64,000 nucleotides of DNA from Acetobacter malorum (GTDB lineage: Bacteria; Pseudomonadota; Alphaproteobacteria; Acetobacterales; Acetobacteraceae): positions 124,001 to 188,000 of the forward strand of contig NZ_JOPG01000001.1 in the NCBI RefSeq assembly GCF_002153605.1, in the 5' to 3' direction. Below are positions 8,644 through 16,671 of the stretch, piece by piece; position 1 is the stretch's first letter, and the number at the start of each line of letters is the position of its first letter. The notes beneath the pieces are model-generated. The model saw only the letters and a program-made list of their open reading frames with translations. It made no database searches and was not told the DNA's origin. The position numbers were made by a program, and so were the translations under genes.

Positions 8644-10841
8644 CAGGAAAAGCCTATACTACCCTGTGCATTACGTCGTTCCCCGTAATAGCAGAAGGCC
8701 TGACCGTAGGACGCATAGGCCATACAGTTGGAAACGAAGTGCTTGTCAAACAGGTTACGCACGCTGGCCGAGGCCGTCCACCCACGCAGCGAGGGGGAGA
8801 GGTTGGAGAGGTCATACCGGATGGAGCCATCAAACAGCGCATAGTTCGGAACCCACACGCTGCCATTGTCGCCCTCGCCCCCATAGGCTTTGGCCGTGTA
8901 GCGCATGCCACCACCAAACCCGAACCCTTTCATGGGGCCGGACGGCATGGTGTAGAAAGCAAACAGTGAGGCATTCCCTTTACCGGACTGGATCAGCGGC
9001 TTTCCGGTTGAATCATCATGCACTTTCTGAACACTGACGGCCGCAGTAACCATCAGCCCCTTGTAAACATCTGCATGGGCCTCAAACTCAAAGCCATCAG
9101 AATGCACTTTCCCGCTCTGCACGCTGTACGGCAAGCTGCCGACAGAAACCAGAACATTGGTCTGCTCAATATGGAAACCAGCAGCCGTCAGCAGAACCGG
9201 CGTTCCCGGAATCTGATATTTCAAACCACCTTCAAGCTGTTTACCGATTGAAGGATCAGCCTGCCGCATTGTCTTGCCGCCATTATCAGACACAAGGCCG
9301 GACTGCGGCTGGAAAGATGTTGAATAGCTGATGTACGGCGCAAGCCCGAAGTCAAAGTGATACAGGCCAGACGCACGCCATGTAATCTGGCTGGAGCGCT
9401 GCCGCGTATCGGACCCGCTAAAACGCTCGATCTGATGAGACCGATACCAGTCATTCCGCAGGCTTCCGTTCAGCACCAGCCCACCCCAGTGGATTTCGTC
9501 CTGCCCGTAGGCACCAATCTGGTGTGAATCTGCCTTATACCGGGCTGCCGCAACCATGTCGGGAAACGTCATGTGGTAGTTGGGGTGCAGAACATTCAGG
9601 TCCGGTGCGTCCCCCTGGCTGTAGAGTTCCCCTGCCTGCTGCCACATGTAGTCGTAGCCAAACATCAAGGTATGCCGCAGGGGGCCGGTGTTCACATGCC
9701 CTTTAAACTGGCTGTCAAATGCCAGATTGTGCACGTGCTCGTTGGTGCCGTAGGCATAACGCGGCACCGTGTCCGGGCTGCTGTAATAGCCCGCATCATA
9801 GGTGCTCCTCTGGTCCACCTTGATGTCATCATAACGGCCGCGGGAATTGAAGCTCCAGTCGTTATTGAAGCGATGCGAGAAGATATAGGTAAAGGAGCCG
9901 TGTTTGCGGTTGAATTTCTCAACCCCTACGTCTCCATCATAGAAATTACGCGGCAGATAGCCGAAGGAGGCCCGCCTGAGGGAGCCTTCCAGCGGCACAC
10001 CGCCATAGGTCCCGCTTTCCGGGTCATACTGGTAATTGCCCAGAATTGTCAGCGTGGTCGGGCCATCGCCTCCAAAGCTGAAAGACGGGCTGATGGAAAA
10101 ACGACGGCTCCCCGTTTTGGACAACTGCGTGTGCTGGCCATTCACCGTTCCATACAGACGGTACCGCACCGACCCATTATCGGAAGCAAAACCGCCGACA
10201 TCCGCATCCACACGATACAGATCAAACATACCGCCCGTTGTCGTCACATCGCCATAAGAGCGCTGCGCGGTTGGCAGTTTGCTGGATAGCGCTGCAAGAC
10301 CACCGGGGCTGGACTGGCCATAGAGCGCAGAGGCCGGGCCTTTCAGCATTTCCACCCGGTCAAGCCGGAACGTATCCGTCTGCCCAACGGCATAACCCGT
10401 TGGGCTGTCCTGCATTTTCAGCCCGTCCAGGAACGTGGGAACACTAAAACCACGGAGAAGGAACTGGTCATACCGCGTGCCAATTCCGCCACGCAGATCC
10501 GGCGTGATGCCAGCCGTATAGCGCACCGCCTGATTGAGACTCAGCACGCCGCGCACGTTCATCTCATTTCGGGTGATGACGGAAACAGACTGGGCCGTTT
10601 CAATCAGCGGTGTATCGCTTTTGGTAGCGGAGGATGCAGACGTGGAAAGCCGCCGCCCCTGCACGCTGATAGCCTCGACCGCCGCAGCATGCGCTGCGGA
10701 CTTAGCCGCTGGTTTTTGGGATGAGGTTTTGACGGAGGATGATTTTCCTGCCGCATCCTTTTTCTCAGGCTCAGCGGCCAGAAGAGGCTGGCTGGCACAG
10801 GTCACCCCCAACACGACGAAAAGACAGGCAGTACGAGACAC
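8640..10841 (-). CDS. TonB-dependent siderophore receptor
   Basis: A complete 733-residue outer-membrane receptor. A signal peptide (cleavage near LLAAE) is followed by a Lys/Ser/Ala-rich linker, then EAISVQGRRLS, a TonB-box-like start. The plug carries ETAQSVSVITRNEM, LLRGFSVPTFLDGLKM and LKGPASALYGQSSPGGLAAL, typical of ferrichrome/catecholate siderophore receptors (FhuA/FpvA branch). The barrel ends in SIGFSW, with the aromatic terminal residue that BamA recognises. It heads the operon receptor, PepSY protein, small membrane protein. A strong Fur-like box lies 43-57 bp upstream. Siderophore identity unknown. Confidence 0.93.
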   Translation of the reverse strand: MSRTACLFVVLGVTCASQPLLAAEPEKKDAAGKSSSVKTSSQKPAAKSAAHAAAVEAISVQGRRLSTSASSATKSDTPLIETAQSVSVITRNEMNVRGVLSLNQAVRYTAGITPDLRGGIGTRYDQFLLRGFSVPTFLDGLKMQDSPTGYAVGQTDTFRLDRVEMLKGPASALYGQSSPGGLAALSSKLPTAQRSYGDVTTTGGMFDLYRVDADVGGFASDNGSVRYRLYGTVNGQHTQLSKTGSRRFSISPSFSFGGDGPTTLTILGNYQYDPESGTYGGVPLEGSLRRASFGYLPRNFYDGDVGVEKFNRKHGSFTYIFSHRFNNDWSFNSRGRYDDIKVDQRSTYDAGYYSSPDTVPRYAYGTNEHVHNLAFDSQFKGHVNTGPLRHTLMFGYDYMWQQAGELYSQGDAPDLNVLHPNYHMTFPDMVAAARYKADSHQIGAYGQDEIHWGGLVLNGSLRNDWYRSHQIERFSGSDTRQRSSQITWRASGLYHFDFGLAPYISYSTSFQPQSGLVSDNGGKTMRQADPSIGKQLEGGLKYQIPGTPVLLTAAGFHIEQTNVLVSVGSLPYSVQSGKVHSDGFEFEAHADVYKGLMVTAAVSVQKVHDDSTGKPLIQSGKGNASLFAFYTMPSGPMKGFGFGGGMRYTAKAYGGEGDNGSVWVPNYALFDGSIRYDLSNLSPSLRGWTASASVRNLFDKHFVSNCMAYASYGQAFCYYGERRNAQGSIGFSW

Positions 10842-10883
10842 GGCGCTTTTTCTCCCACAAAGTAGGAGCCGCTTACATGAAGA

Positions 10884-10898
10884 TGCGAATTATTTGCA
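10884..10898. promoter_or_regulatory. Fur-like box for the siderophore receptor operon
   Basis: On the minus strand TGCAAATAATTCGCA, a 7-1-7 inverted repeat with 6 of 7 arm pairs. It fits the TGCRAAT-N-ATTYGCA pattern of alphaproteobacterial Fur sites and sits 43-57 bp upstream of the start at 10841. It shares its half-site with the box in front of the other siderophore receptor in the window. Confidence 0.7.
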
Positions 10899-10946
10899 AT
10901 ATACCATTTGGCAATAATATGGCAGGCCAGCTCTGCATCGCTGAAT

Positions 10947-10971
10947 GGGGGCGCTGAAAAGCTGCGCCCCC
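10947..10971 (-). terminator. GC-rich hairpin after the FAD dehydrogenase gene
   Basis: GGGGGCGC-N9-GCGCCCCC, an 8-bp all-GC stem 17-41 bp downstream of the stop at 10988. No T-tract follows on the minus strand, so it may be a weak or Rho-assisted terminator or an mRNA 3'-end stabiliser. Confidence 0.45.
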
Positions 10972-10987
10972 CGAACTCTGTCAGGCT

Positions 10988-12646
10988 TTAAAGCCCCAGC
11001 CCGTCTACTGTTTTTCCGGCAATATCCAGCGCCACAGCTTCCGCAATACGGATGCCATCAATTCCGGCTGAAAGAATGCCACCGGCATAACCAGCGCCCT
11101 CACCCGCCGGATACAGGCCGGGGGTGCTGAGGGACTGACCATCCGCCCCGCGCGGGATACGCAGTGGGGAGGACGTGCGGGTTTCAACACCGGTCATCAC
11201 CGCATCTTCCATCGCAAAGCCTTTCAGCTTGCGGTCAAACAGCGGCAAGGCTTCCCGCAGGGCGGCCACAGCAAAATCTGGCAAACAGGTGGACAGGTCA
11301 GCAGGCGTCACGCCCGGCTTGTAGGACGGCACCACTGCGCCCAGTGTGGTAGACGGACGGCCCGCCAGAAAATCCCCCACACGCTGGGCCGGGGCTTTGT
11401 AAGAGCGACCACCGGCTTCAAACGCCTTGCGTTCCCAATGGCGCTGGAACGCCATGCCCGCCAGCGGGTCATCCGGGTAATCCTCGCCGGGGCGCAGATC
11501 CACCACCATGCCGGAATTGGCGTTCCGTTCCGCGCGGGAATACTGGCTCATGCCGTTGGTAACCACCTGCCCTTCTTCGGATGTCGCAGCCACCACGGTG
11601 CCACCGGGGCACATGCAGAAGGAATACACGCCGCGCCCGTTGCTGGCGTGATGCACCAGCCGATATTCCGCAGCGCCCAGCAACGGGTTGCCCGCGCTGG
11701 TGCCAAACTGCGCCGTATCAATCACGGATTGCGGGTGTTCAATCCGCACACCAATGGAAAACGGCTTGGCCTGCATCTGCACGCCCGCCTGCTGCAACAT
11801 GGTAAAGGTGTCACGCGCGCTATGCCCCACAGCCATCACCACATGGTCGGCGGCAATCACCTCCCCCTCCGCCGTACGCACACCTTTGATGCGGCCTGTG
11901 GCCTCGTCCTGCACCAGTCCGTCTACGCGGGTGCCAAAGCGATATTCCCCGCCAGCCGCCTCAATTTCCGCGCGGATATGCTCCACCATGGAAACCAGCC
12001 GGAACGTGCCGATATGCGGATGCGCCAGATACAGGATTTCTTCCGGGGCACCGGCCTTTACAAATTCTTCCAGCACCCGGCGGCCCAGAAAGCGCGGGTC
12101 CCGCACCTGACTATAGAGCTTGCCGTCCGAGAACGTCCCGGCCCCGCCCTCGCCAAACTGCACGTTGCTCTCTGGTGTCAGCACCCCCTTCCGCCACAGG
12201 GCGAACGTATCCACCGTGCGTTCCCGCACCACTTTACCGCGCTCCAGAATCAACGGACGCAGGCCCATCTGCGCCAGCGTGAGGGCTGCCATAAAGCCGC
12301 ACGGCCCGGCCCCGATTACGATGGGGCGCAGATAGCCCGGCTTGCTGGCCAGTGCTGCACCATCCGTCACCGGCGGACGCCAGGCCATCTCGGGCGCGAT
12401 GTTCACATGCGGGTCTTTGGGGTGCGCGGCCCGATAACGCGCCAGCACGGCGGCCTCATCCTTTACGGCGCAATCCACCGTATAGACCAGCATGATCGCA
12501 CTGCGCCGCCGGGCATCATGCCCCCGCCGGAACACGGTAAAACGCTCCAGCGCCTCCGGCGCGATAGCAAGGCGCACTCGGATGGCCTCCTCCAGCGCTT
12601 CGGGGGGATGGTCCAGCGGAAGCCGCAGTTCGGTCAGTCTGAGCAT
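10988..12646 (-). CDS. FAD-dependent dehydrogenase (COG2509 family)
   Basis: 552 residues. The first 100 residues are a small domain rich in Arg (FTVFRRGHDARRRSAI), typical of this family. The FAD/NAD-binding core follows: PIVIGAGPCGFMAALTLAQMGLRPLILERG (Rossmann GxGxxG, then Glu for the ribose), FGEGGAGTFSDGKLY, VVMAVGHSARDTF and, at the C-terminus, LYPAGEGAGYAGGILSAGIDGIRIAEAV. This matches the uncharacterised COG2509 dehydrogenases, thought to be NAD(P)/FAD oxidoreductases of unknown substrate. It is divergent from the CDF gene at 12750. The fold is certain; the function is not. Confidence 0.88.
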   Translation of the reverse strand: MLRLTELRLPLDHPPEALEEAIRVRLAIAPEALERFTVFRRGHDARRRSAIMLVYTVDCAVKDEAAVLARYRAAHPKDPHVNIAPEMAWRPPVTDGAALASKPGYLRPIVIGAGPCGFMAALTLAQMGLRPLILERGKVVRERTVDTFALWRKGVLTPESNVQFGEGGAGTFSDGKLYSQVRDPRFLGRRVLEEFVKAGAPEEILYLAHPHIGTFRLVSMVEHIRAEIEAAGGEYRFGTRVDGLVQDEATGRIKGVRTAEGEVIAADHVVMAVGHSARDTFTMLQQAGVQMQAKPFSIGVRIEHPQSVIDTAQFGTSAGNPLLGAAEYRLVHHASNGRGVYSFCMCPGGTVVAATSEEGQVVTNGMSQYSRAERNANSGMVVDLRPGEDYPDDPLAGMAFQRHWERKAFEAGGRSYKAPAQRVGDFLAGRPSTTLGAVVPSYKPGVTPADLSTCLPDFAVAALREALPLFDRKLKGFAMEDAVMTGVETRTSSPLRIPRGADGQSLSTPGLYPAGEGAGYAGGILSAGIDGIRIAEAVALDIAGKTVDGLGL

Positions 12647-12749
12647 GGCGCGACCTTTATCACATGTGATAGACAGTTAAGGGGCTTCCCTATGCCGGAC
12701 AGCGTTCTGACGCAACGGGCACGCCTCCGCCAACCCGCAAGGACCCGAC

Positions 12750-13874
12750 ATGTCTCAGCCGCCGTCCGCCTCCTCCGGCCCGCACACGGACCATTCCGCC
12801 TGCACGACGCATGACCACGATCACGCGCATGATGCCGCACACGGTAACGCAGGCCAAAACGCTCAGGCAGACACGCACAGCCATGACGATCATGACGCAG
12901 ACCATCCGCATGATGACCATGACCACGATCATGACGGGCACGACCATCACCACCACGGGTTCGGGCACGCGCATGTTCATACCCCGGCCTCGTTCGGCTG
13001 GTCCTTTGCCATCGGGATTGTGCTGAACGTTGTCTATCTGGGAGCAGAGGCCTTGTGGGGCATTCTGTCCAACTCGCTCTCCCTGCTGGCTGATGCCGGG
13101 CACAATCTGTCCGATGTTCTGGCGCTGGCAGCGGCATGGCTGGCACAGCATCTGTCCGCAAAATCCCCCTCCGCCCGCTTTACCTATGGGCTGCGGCGCT
13201 CCTCCATTCTGGCAGCACTGGCCAATGCCGTTATTCTCATGCTGGTGACAGGAGGGGTCGCGTGGGAGTCCATTGAGCGGCTGTTCCATCCCGGCCCGGT
13301 GGCTGGCAAGACCATGATGATTGTGGCGGGCATCGGCATTCTGGTGAATGGCGGCACAGCGCTGCTGTTTGCCTCCGGCCAGAAGAACGACATCAATATT
13401 CGCGGGGCCTTCCTGCACATGGCGTCAGACGCCGTAACCTCACTGGCCGTGGTGATTGCTGGCGGGCTGGTACTGCTGACCGGCCTGACATGGATCGACC
13501 CCGCCATCAGCCTCGGCATTTCCCTGCTGGTGGTGCTGGCCACATGGTCCCTGCTGCGGGATTCTCTGGATATGGCGCTCGATGGAGTGCCGCGCTCCGT
13601 GGACCGGGACAGTGTGGAGACCTTCCTGCGCACACAGCCCGGTGTGGCGGACCTGCATGATCTGCACATCTGGCCCATGAGCACGACGGAAACCGCCCTC
13701 ACCGTGCATCTGGTCCGCGCGGCCAGCCTGCCTGCCGGGCAGACGGAAACCCTGCTGCTTCAAAGCACTGTGGAAGCCCTGCGCACCCGCTTTGGGATCG
13801 TGCATCCCACGGTACAGATTGAAAGTGCGGACTATCACCCGCCCTGCCATTTGGTGGACCCGCACACGGTTTAA
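12750..13874 (+). CDS. Cation diffusion facilitator (Zn2+/Co2+ efflux), His-rich N-terminus
   Basis: A 374-residue inner-membrane metal/proton antiporter of the CzcD/ZitB branch. Residues 1-85 are extremely His/Asp-rich (runs such as HDDHDADHPHDDHDHDHDG and HHHH), a metal-chelating or sensing cytoplasmic tail. Six TM helices follow; helix II carries SLLADAGHNLSDV, the HxxxD type metal site of the Zn-CDF group, and helix V carries FLHMASDAVTSL. The C-terminal cytoplasmic domain (VADLHDLHIWPM, then TALTVHL) is the usual dimerisation fold. GGACC precedes the ATG. A second CDF gene follows 40 bp downstream, so the two are probably co-transcribed. Confidence 0.92.
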   Translation: MSQPPSASSGPHTDHSACTTHDHDHAHDAAHGNAGQNAQADTHSHDDHDADHPHDDHDHDHDGHDHHHHGFGHAHVHTPASFGWSFAIGIVLNVVYLGAEALWGILSNSLSLLADAGHNLSDVLALAAAWLAQHLSAKSPSARFTYGLRRSSILAALANAVILMLVTGGVAWESIERLFHPGPVAGKTMMIVAGIGILVNGGTALLFASGQKNDINIRGAFLHMASDAVTSLAVVIAGGLVLLTGLTWIDPAISLGISLLVVLATWSLLRDSLDMALDGVPRSVDRDSVETFLRTQPGVADLHDLHIWPMSTTETALTVHLVRAASLPAGQTETLLLQSTVEALRTRFGIVHPTVQIESADYHPPCHLVDPHTV

Positions 13875-13914
13875 GCGGCTGCGTTTTCACTCAAGGTCTG
13901 GTATCGGTCTGCCC

Positions 13915-14859
13915 ATGCAGCTTCCCCTCCCCGAAAGTAACAAGAGCATCGCCCTGTGCAGTCTGGCCATCAGTCTGGTCGCGCTGGGGCTGAAATACGC
14001 CGCCTATGCCACCAGCGGCAGCGTGGCGCTGTATTCCGATGCGGTGGAAACCATCATCAACGTGGTCTCGGCACTGGGAGGGCTCTGGGCGCTGAGCGTT
14101 GCGGAACGCCCGGCAGACCACAACCACACCTACGGGCATTATAAGGCAGAATATCTCTCCGCCGTGGCGGAAGGCACGCTGGTGCTGGTCACCGCCTTTG
14201 TCATCGGGCGCGAGGCCGTGGAAGGCTTCCTGCACCCCCACCCGACCAATGCCCCTTATGTCGGGATTCTGCTCAACGCGGCCGCGACCGTGGTCAATCT
14301 GATTTGGGGGCTGACGCTTGTACATGCCGGGCGCAACCGTCGCTCTCCCGCCCTTCAGGCAGGGGGGCAGCATGTACTCTCCGATGTCTGGACCGGTGCC
14401 GGGCTGGTGGTCGGCATGCTCCTCATCCCGCTGACGGGCTGGGTCTGGCTGGATGCTGTGCTGGCCGGGTTGATTGCCCTGAACGTGCTGCGCGTGGGCT
14501 GGGAGATGATGCGGGAGTCCATCGCAGGCCTGATGGACGAGGCACCGGCCCCGGAAACGCTGGATGATATCCGTGATATTATCGCCACCAACGGGCGCGG
14601 CGCGATTGAAGCCCATGACATCCGCACCCGCATTGTCGGTGCCATCACTTTTCTGGAATTCCATCTGGTCGTGCCCGGCAGCATGACGGTGGAGGAAGCG
14701 CACCAGATCTGTGACCGGATTGAAGCCGGCCTGCGCACCAAAATGGGGGATACACTGGTGCATATCCATGTGGAGCCGGACAACATGGCCAAGCATGAAG
14801 GCATTGTGTTCTGGCCGCGTCCTGCAACCGAGTCCGCCACGCCGGGCAAACCCACGTAA
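13915..14859 (+). CDS. Cation diffusion facilitator, FieF-like
   Basis: 314 residues from the ATG at 13915 (MQLPLPESNKSIALCSL); a longer reading frame would overlap the preceding CDF gene by 83 bp and is rejected. Six TM helices; helix II has SGSVALYSDAVETIINV (a YSDAxExxxN site, unlike the HNLSD of its neighbour) and helix V HVLSDVWTGAGLV, so metal specificity probably differs (FieF-type, Fe/Mn/Zn). The loop HNHTYGHYKAEYLSA is conserved in this branch. The C-terminal domain has AHDIRTRIVG, EFHLVVPGSMTVEEAHQICDRIE and LVHIHVEP, the FieF dimer domain. It lacks the His-rich extension. Confidence 0.9.
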   Translation: MQLPLPESNKSIALCSLAISLVALGLKYAAYATSGSVALYSDAVETIINVVSALGGLWALSVAERPADHNHTYGHYKAEYLSAVAEGTLVLVTAFVIGREAVEGFLHPHPTNAPYVGILLNAAATVVNLIWGLTLVHAGRNRRSPALQAGGQHVLSDVWTGAGLVVGMLLIPLTGWVWLDAVLAGLIALNVLRVGWEMMRESIAGLMDEAPAPETLDDIRDIIATNGRGAIEAHDIRTRIVGAITFLEFHLVVPGSMTVEEAHQICDRIEAGLRTKMGDTLVHIHVEPDNMAKHEGIVFWPRPATESATPGKPT

Positions 14860-15006
14860 CGCGTTTTCAGTTTTACGATAGTTTTTGGCAGCCTCCTTCG
14901 CGTTTAGCGTCCCGCTTTGCGCATATTACTCGGGGCTGGCATGCATTTTATTAATACAGAGCGTGTATAAAACCAGACAATGCTTCCCTCGTTGTGAAGG
15001 CATGTT

Positions 15007-15025
15007 AGAAGACGTTTCGTCTTCT
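15007..15025. promoter_or_regulatory. Perfect 8-3-8 inverted repeat before the ClC gene
   Basis: AGAAGACG-ttt-CGTCTTCT, every arm position paired, 19-38 bp upstream of the ATG at 15045. It could be a leader hairpin just before the ribosome-binding site or a protein operator. Confidence 0.5.
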
Positions 15026-15044
15026 CAGCCAATCAGGATTGTTC

Positions 15045-16424
15045 ATGTCTGCCAGCGTGCCCGTCACGTCCGCTCAGCTTCGCCATTTACGGGATCAGGC
15101 CCGTGCCGGCACGGTCAACTGGCGGCGCAAGCTGATCTACTGGTCCGGTGCAATCATGGTCGGCGTGGTGGCGGTCACCTTCGCCTTTCTGGCAGACCGC
15201 GCGGCTAATCTGCGCAGCCAGATTGTGGCCTTCAGCCCCTGGCTGATGCTGGTTGTCACCCCTGGCGGGCTGGCGCTTTCTACCTGGCTGACACGCACAT
15301 GGTTCCGCGGCGCGCAGGGCAGCGGCATTCCGCAGGCCATAGCCTGCATGCATCTGAATGACGTCCGCATTGTCGATCGCGTGCTGGCGCTAAAAATAGC
15401 GATGGCCAAGATCCTTCTCACCTGCCTCGGACTGTTCTCGGGCGCGTCCATCGGGCGAGAAGGCCCTACGGTGCAGGTTGGCGCATCCATCATGCACACG
15501 GTCGGGCGCTTTATGGGCGTGCATGACCCCATCAAGCAGCGCGCGCTGATCAAGGCCGGTGGGGCAGCAGGGGTTGCTGCCGCGTTCAACACGCCTCTTG
15601 CGGGTATTGTGTTCGGTATTGAAGAACTGGCCCACTCCTACGAGCAACGCACCAGCGGCACCATGCTCACCTGTGTGGTCATTGCCGGTGTGACAGCCAT
15701 CGCCATGGTTGGGAACTACACCTATTTCGGCCATACCAGCTCGGTTGTGCCGGTGGGCGTCAGCTGGCTGGCGGTGCTGGCCTGCGGTGTGCTGGGTGGT
15801 CTGAGCGGGGGTTCCTTTTCTGCGCTGCTTGTTCGTATCTCCCGCGGCATTCCGGGCCGGATGGGCCTCTTCATCGCCCGGCGGCCGATTTCGTTCGCTG
15901 CACTCTGCGGGCTGGTTCTGGCCATTATCGGCCTGCTGTCCGGCGGCATGACCTACGGCACGGGTTATGTGCAGGCACGGGACATCATCATGGGGTCCGG
16001 GGACTATCCGGCTTCCTTCTTCGTGCTGAAATTTCTGGCGACCATCGTGTCCTACTGTTCCGGCATTCCGGGCGGGCTGTTTGCCCCGTCCCTGTCAGTC
16101 GGGGCCGGCATGGGTGGCTGGGTGGCACAATATCTGCCGCACACCTCCCCCGGTGCCGTCGTACTGCTGGGCACGGTGGCGTATTTTGCCGCCGTCACGC
16201 AGGCCCCGCTGACCGCGACCGTCATTGTCATGGAAATGTGTGACAACCAGCAGATCACTCTTGCCCTGCTGGCCAGCGCCTTTCTGGCATTTGGTGTGTC
16301 TCGCGCCCTGTGCAGCCACGCTCTTTATGGGGCACTGGCCGTACGCTTCCTGCGCACGGCTGACCCCCGCCCCAACTCTTCCACCTCCCCCACCCCGGCA
16401 ACGGATACGATGGGGCGGAAGTAA
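15045..16424 (+). CDS. ClC-type chloride channel/antiporter
   Basis: A 459-residue membrane protein. The start is the ATG at 15045, with AGGA 7 bp upstream; the TTG six bases earlier is not needed. The ClC selectivity motifs are present: GSGIPQ (GSGIP), GREGPTVQ with the gating glutamate, and GIPGGLFAPSLSVGAGMGG (GxFxP). About ten TM segments. The chain ends in a Pro/Ser/Thr tail without CBS domains. Bacterial ClC proteins exchange two Cl- for one H+ and help acid resistance, which suits an acid-producing bacterium; whether this one is an antiporter or a channel cannot be read here. Hairpins follow the stop at 16583 and 16627. Confidence 0.92.
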   Translation: MSASVPVTSAQLRHLRDQARAGTVNWRRKLIYWSGAIMVGVVAVTFAFLADRAANLRSQIVAFSPWLMLVVTPGGLALSTWLTRTWFRGAQGSGIPQAIACMHLNDVRIVDRVLALKIAMAKILLTCLGLFSGASIGREGPTVQVGASIMHTVGRFMGVHDPIKQRALIKAGGAAGVAAAFNTPLAGIVFGIEELAHSYEQRTSGTMLTCVVIAGVTAIAMVGNYTYFGHTSSVVPVGVSWLAVLACGVLGGLSGGSFSALLVRISRGIPGRMGLFIARRPISFAALCGLVLAIIGLLSGGMTYGTGYVQARDIIMGSGDYPASFFVLKFLATIVSYCSGIPGGLFAPSLSVGAGMGGWVAQYLPHTSPGAVVLLGTVAYFAAVTQAPLTATVIVMEMCDNQQITLALLASAFLAFGVSRALCSHALYGALAVRFLRTADPRPNSSTSPTPATDTMGRK

Positions 16425-16582
16425 AGCAACAGCAGGTCGCAAAACCGGCTTACAGAACCAGCAGGACGCGCCCGGCCACCACGGAGGTGGCAATCAGCCC
16501 CACCAGCATTTCCTGCGGCATGCAGCGCCCGTCTTCACAAGACAAAAGCATGCTCTCAAACAGCATTGCTACAACGCAATAA

Positions 16583-16604
16583 GAGGGCACACACGTGCGC
16601 CCTC
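16583..16604. terminator. Hairpin between the convergent ClC and Hint genes
   Basis: GAGGGCACAC-ac-GTGCGCCCTC pairs over ten positions with one mismatch. It lies midway between the stops at 16424 (+) and 16672 (-) and could end transcripts in both directions. The T-tract is poor on both sides. Confidence 0.45.
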
Positions 16605-16626
16605 CGGGACAACCCCATCAGTCATC

Positions 16627-16656
16627 AGTGGTCCGGCACATTGGCACCGGACCACT
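16627..16656. terminator. Long hairpin at the 3' end of the downstream Hint gene
   Basis: AGTGGTCCGG and CCGGACCACT pair perfectly over 10 bp around a 10-nt loop, 16-45 bp beyond the stop at 16672. It has no T-tract, so it is either a weak terminator or a 3'-end protector. Confidence 0.45.
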
Positions 16657-16671
16657 GAGAGAAGACGCGTT

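Noticed and set aside
16450..16566. 38-residue frame on the minus strand with a hydrophobic C-terminal half, between ClC and the Hint gene
   Set aside because: No ribosome-binding site before its ATG and it lies in the 3' gap of two convergent genes with hairpins; could be real but unsupported.
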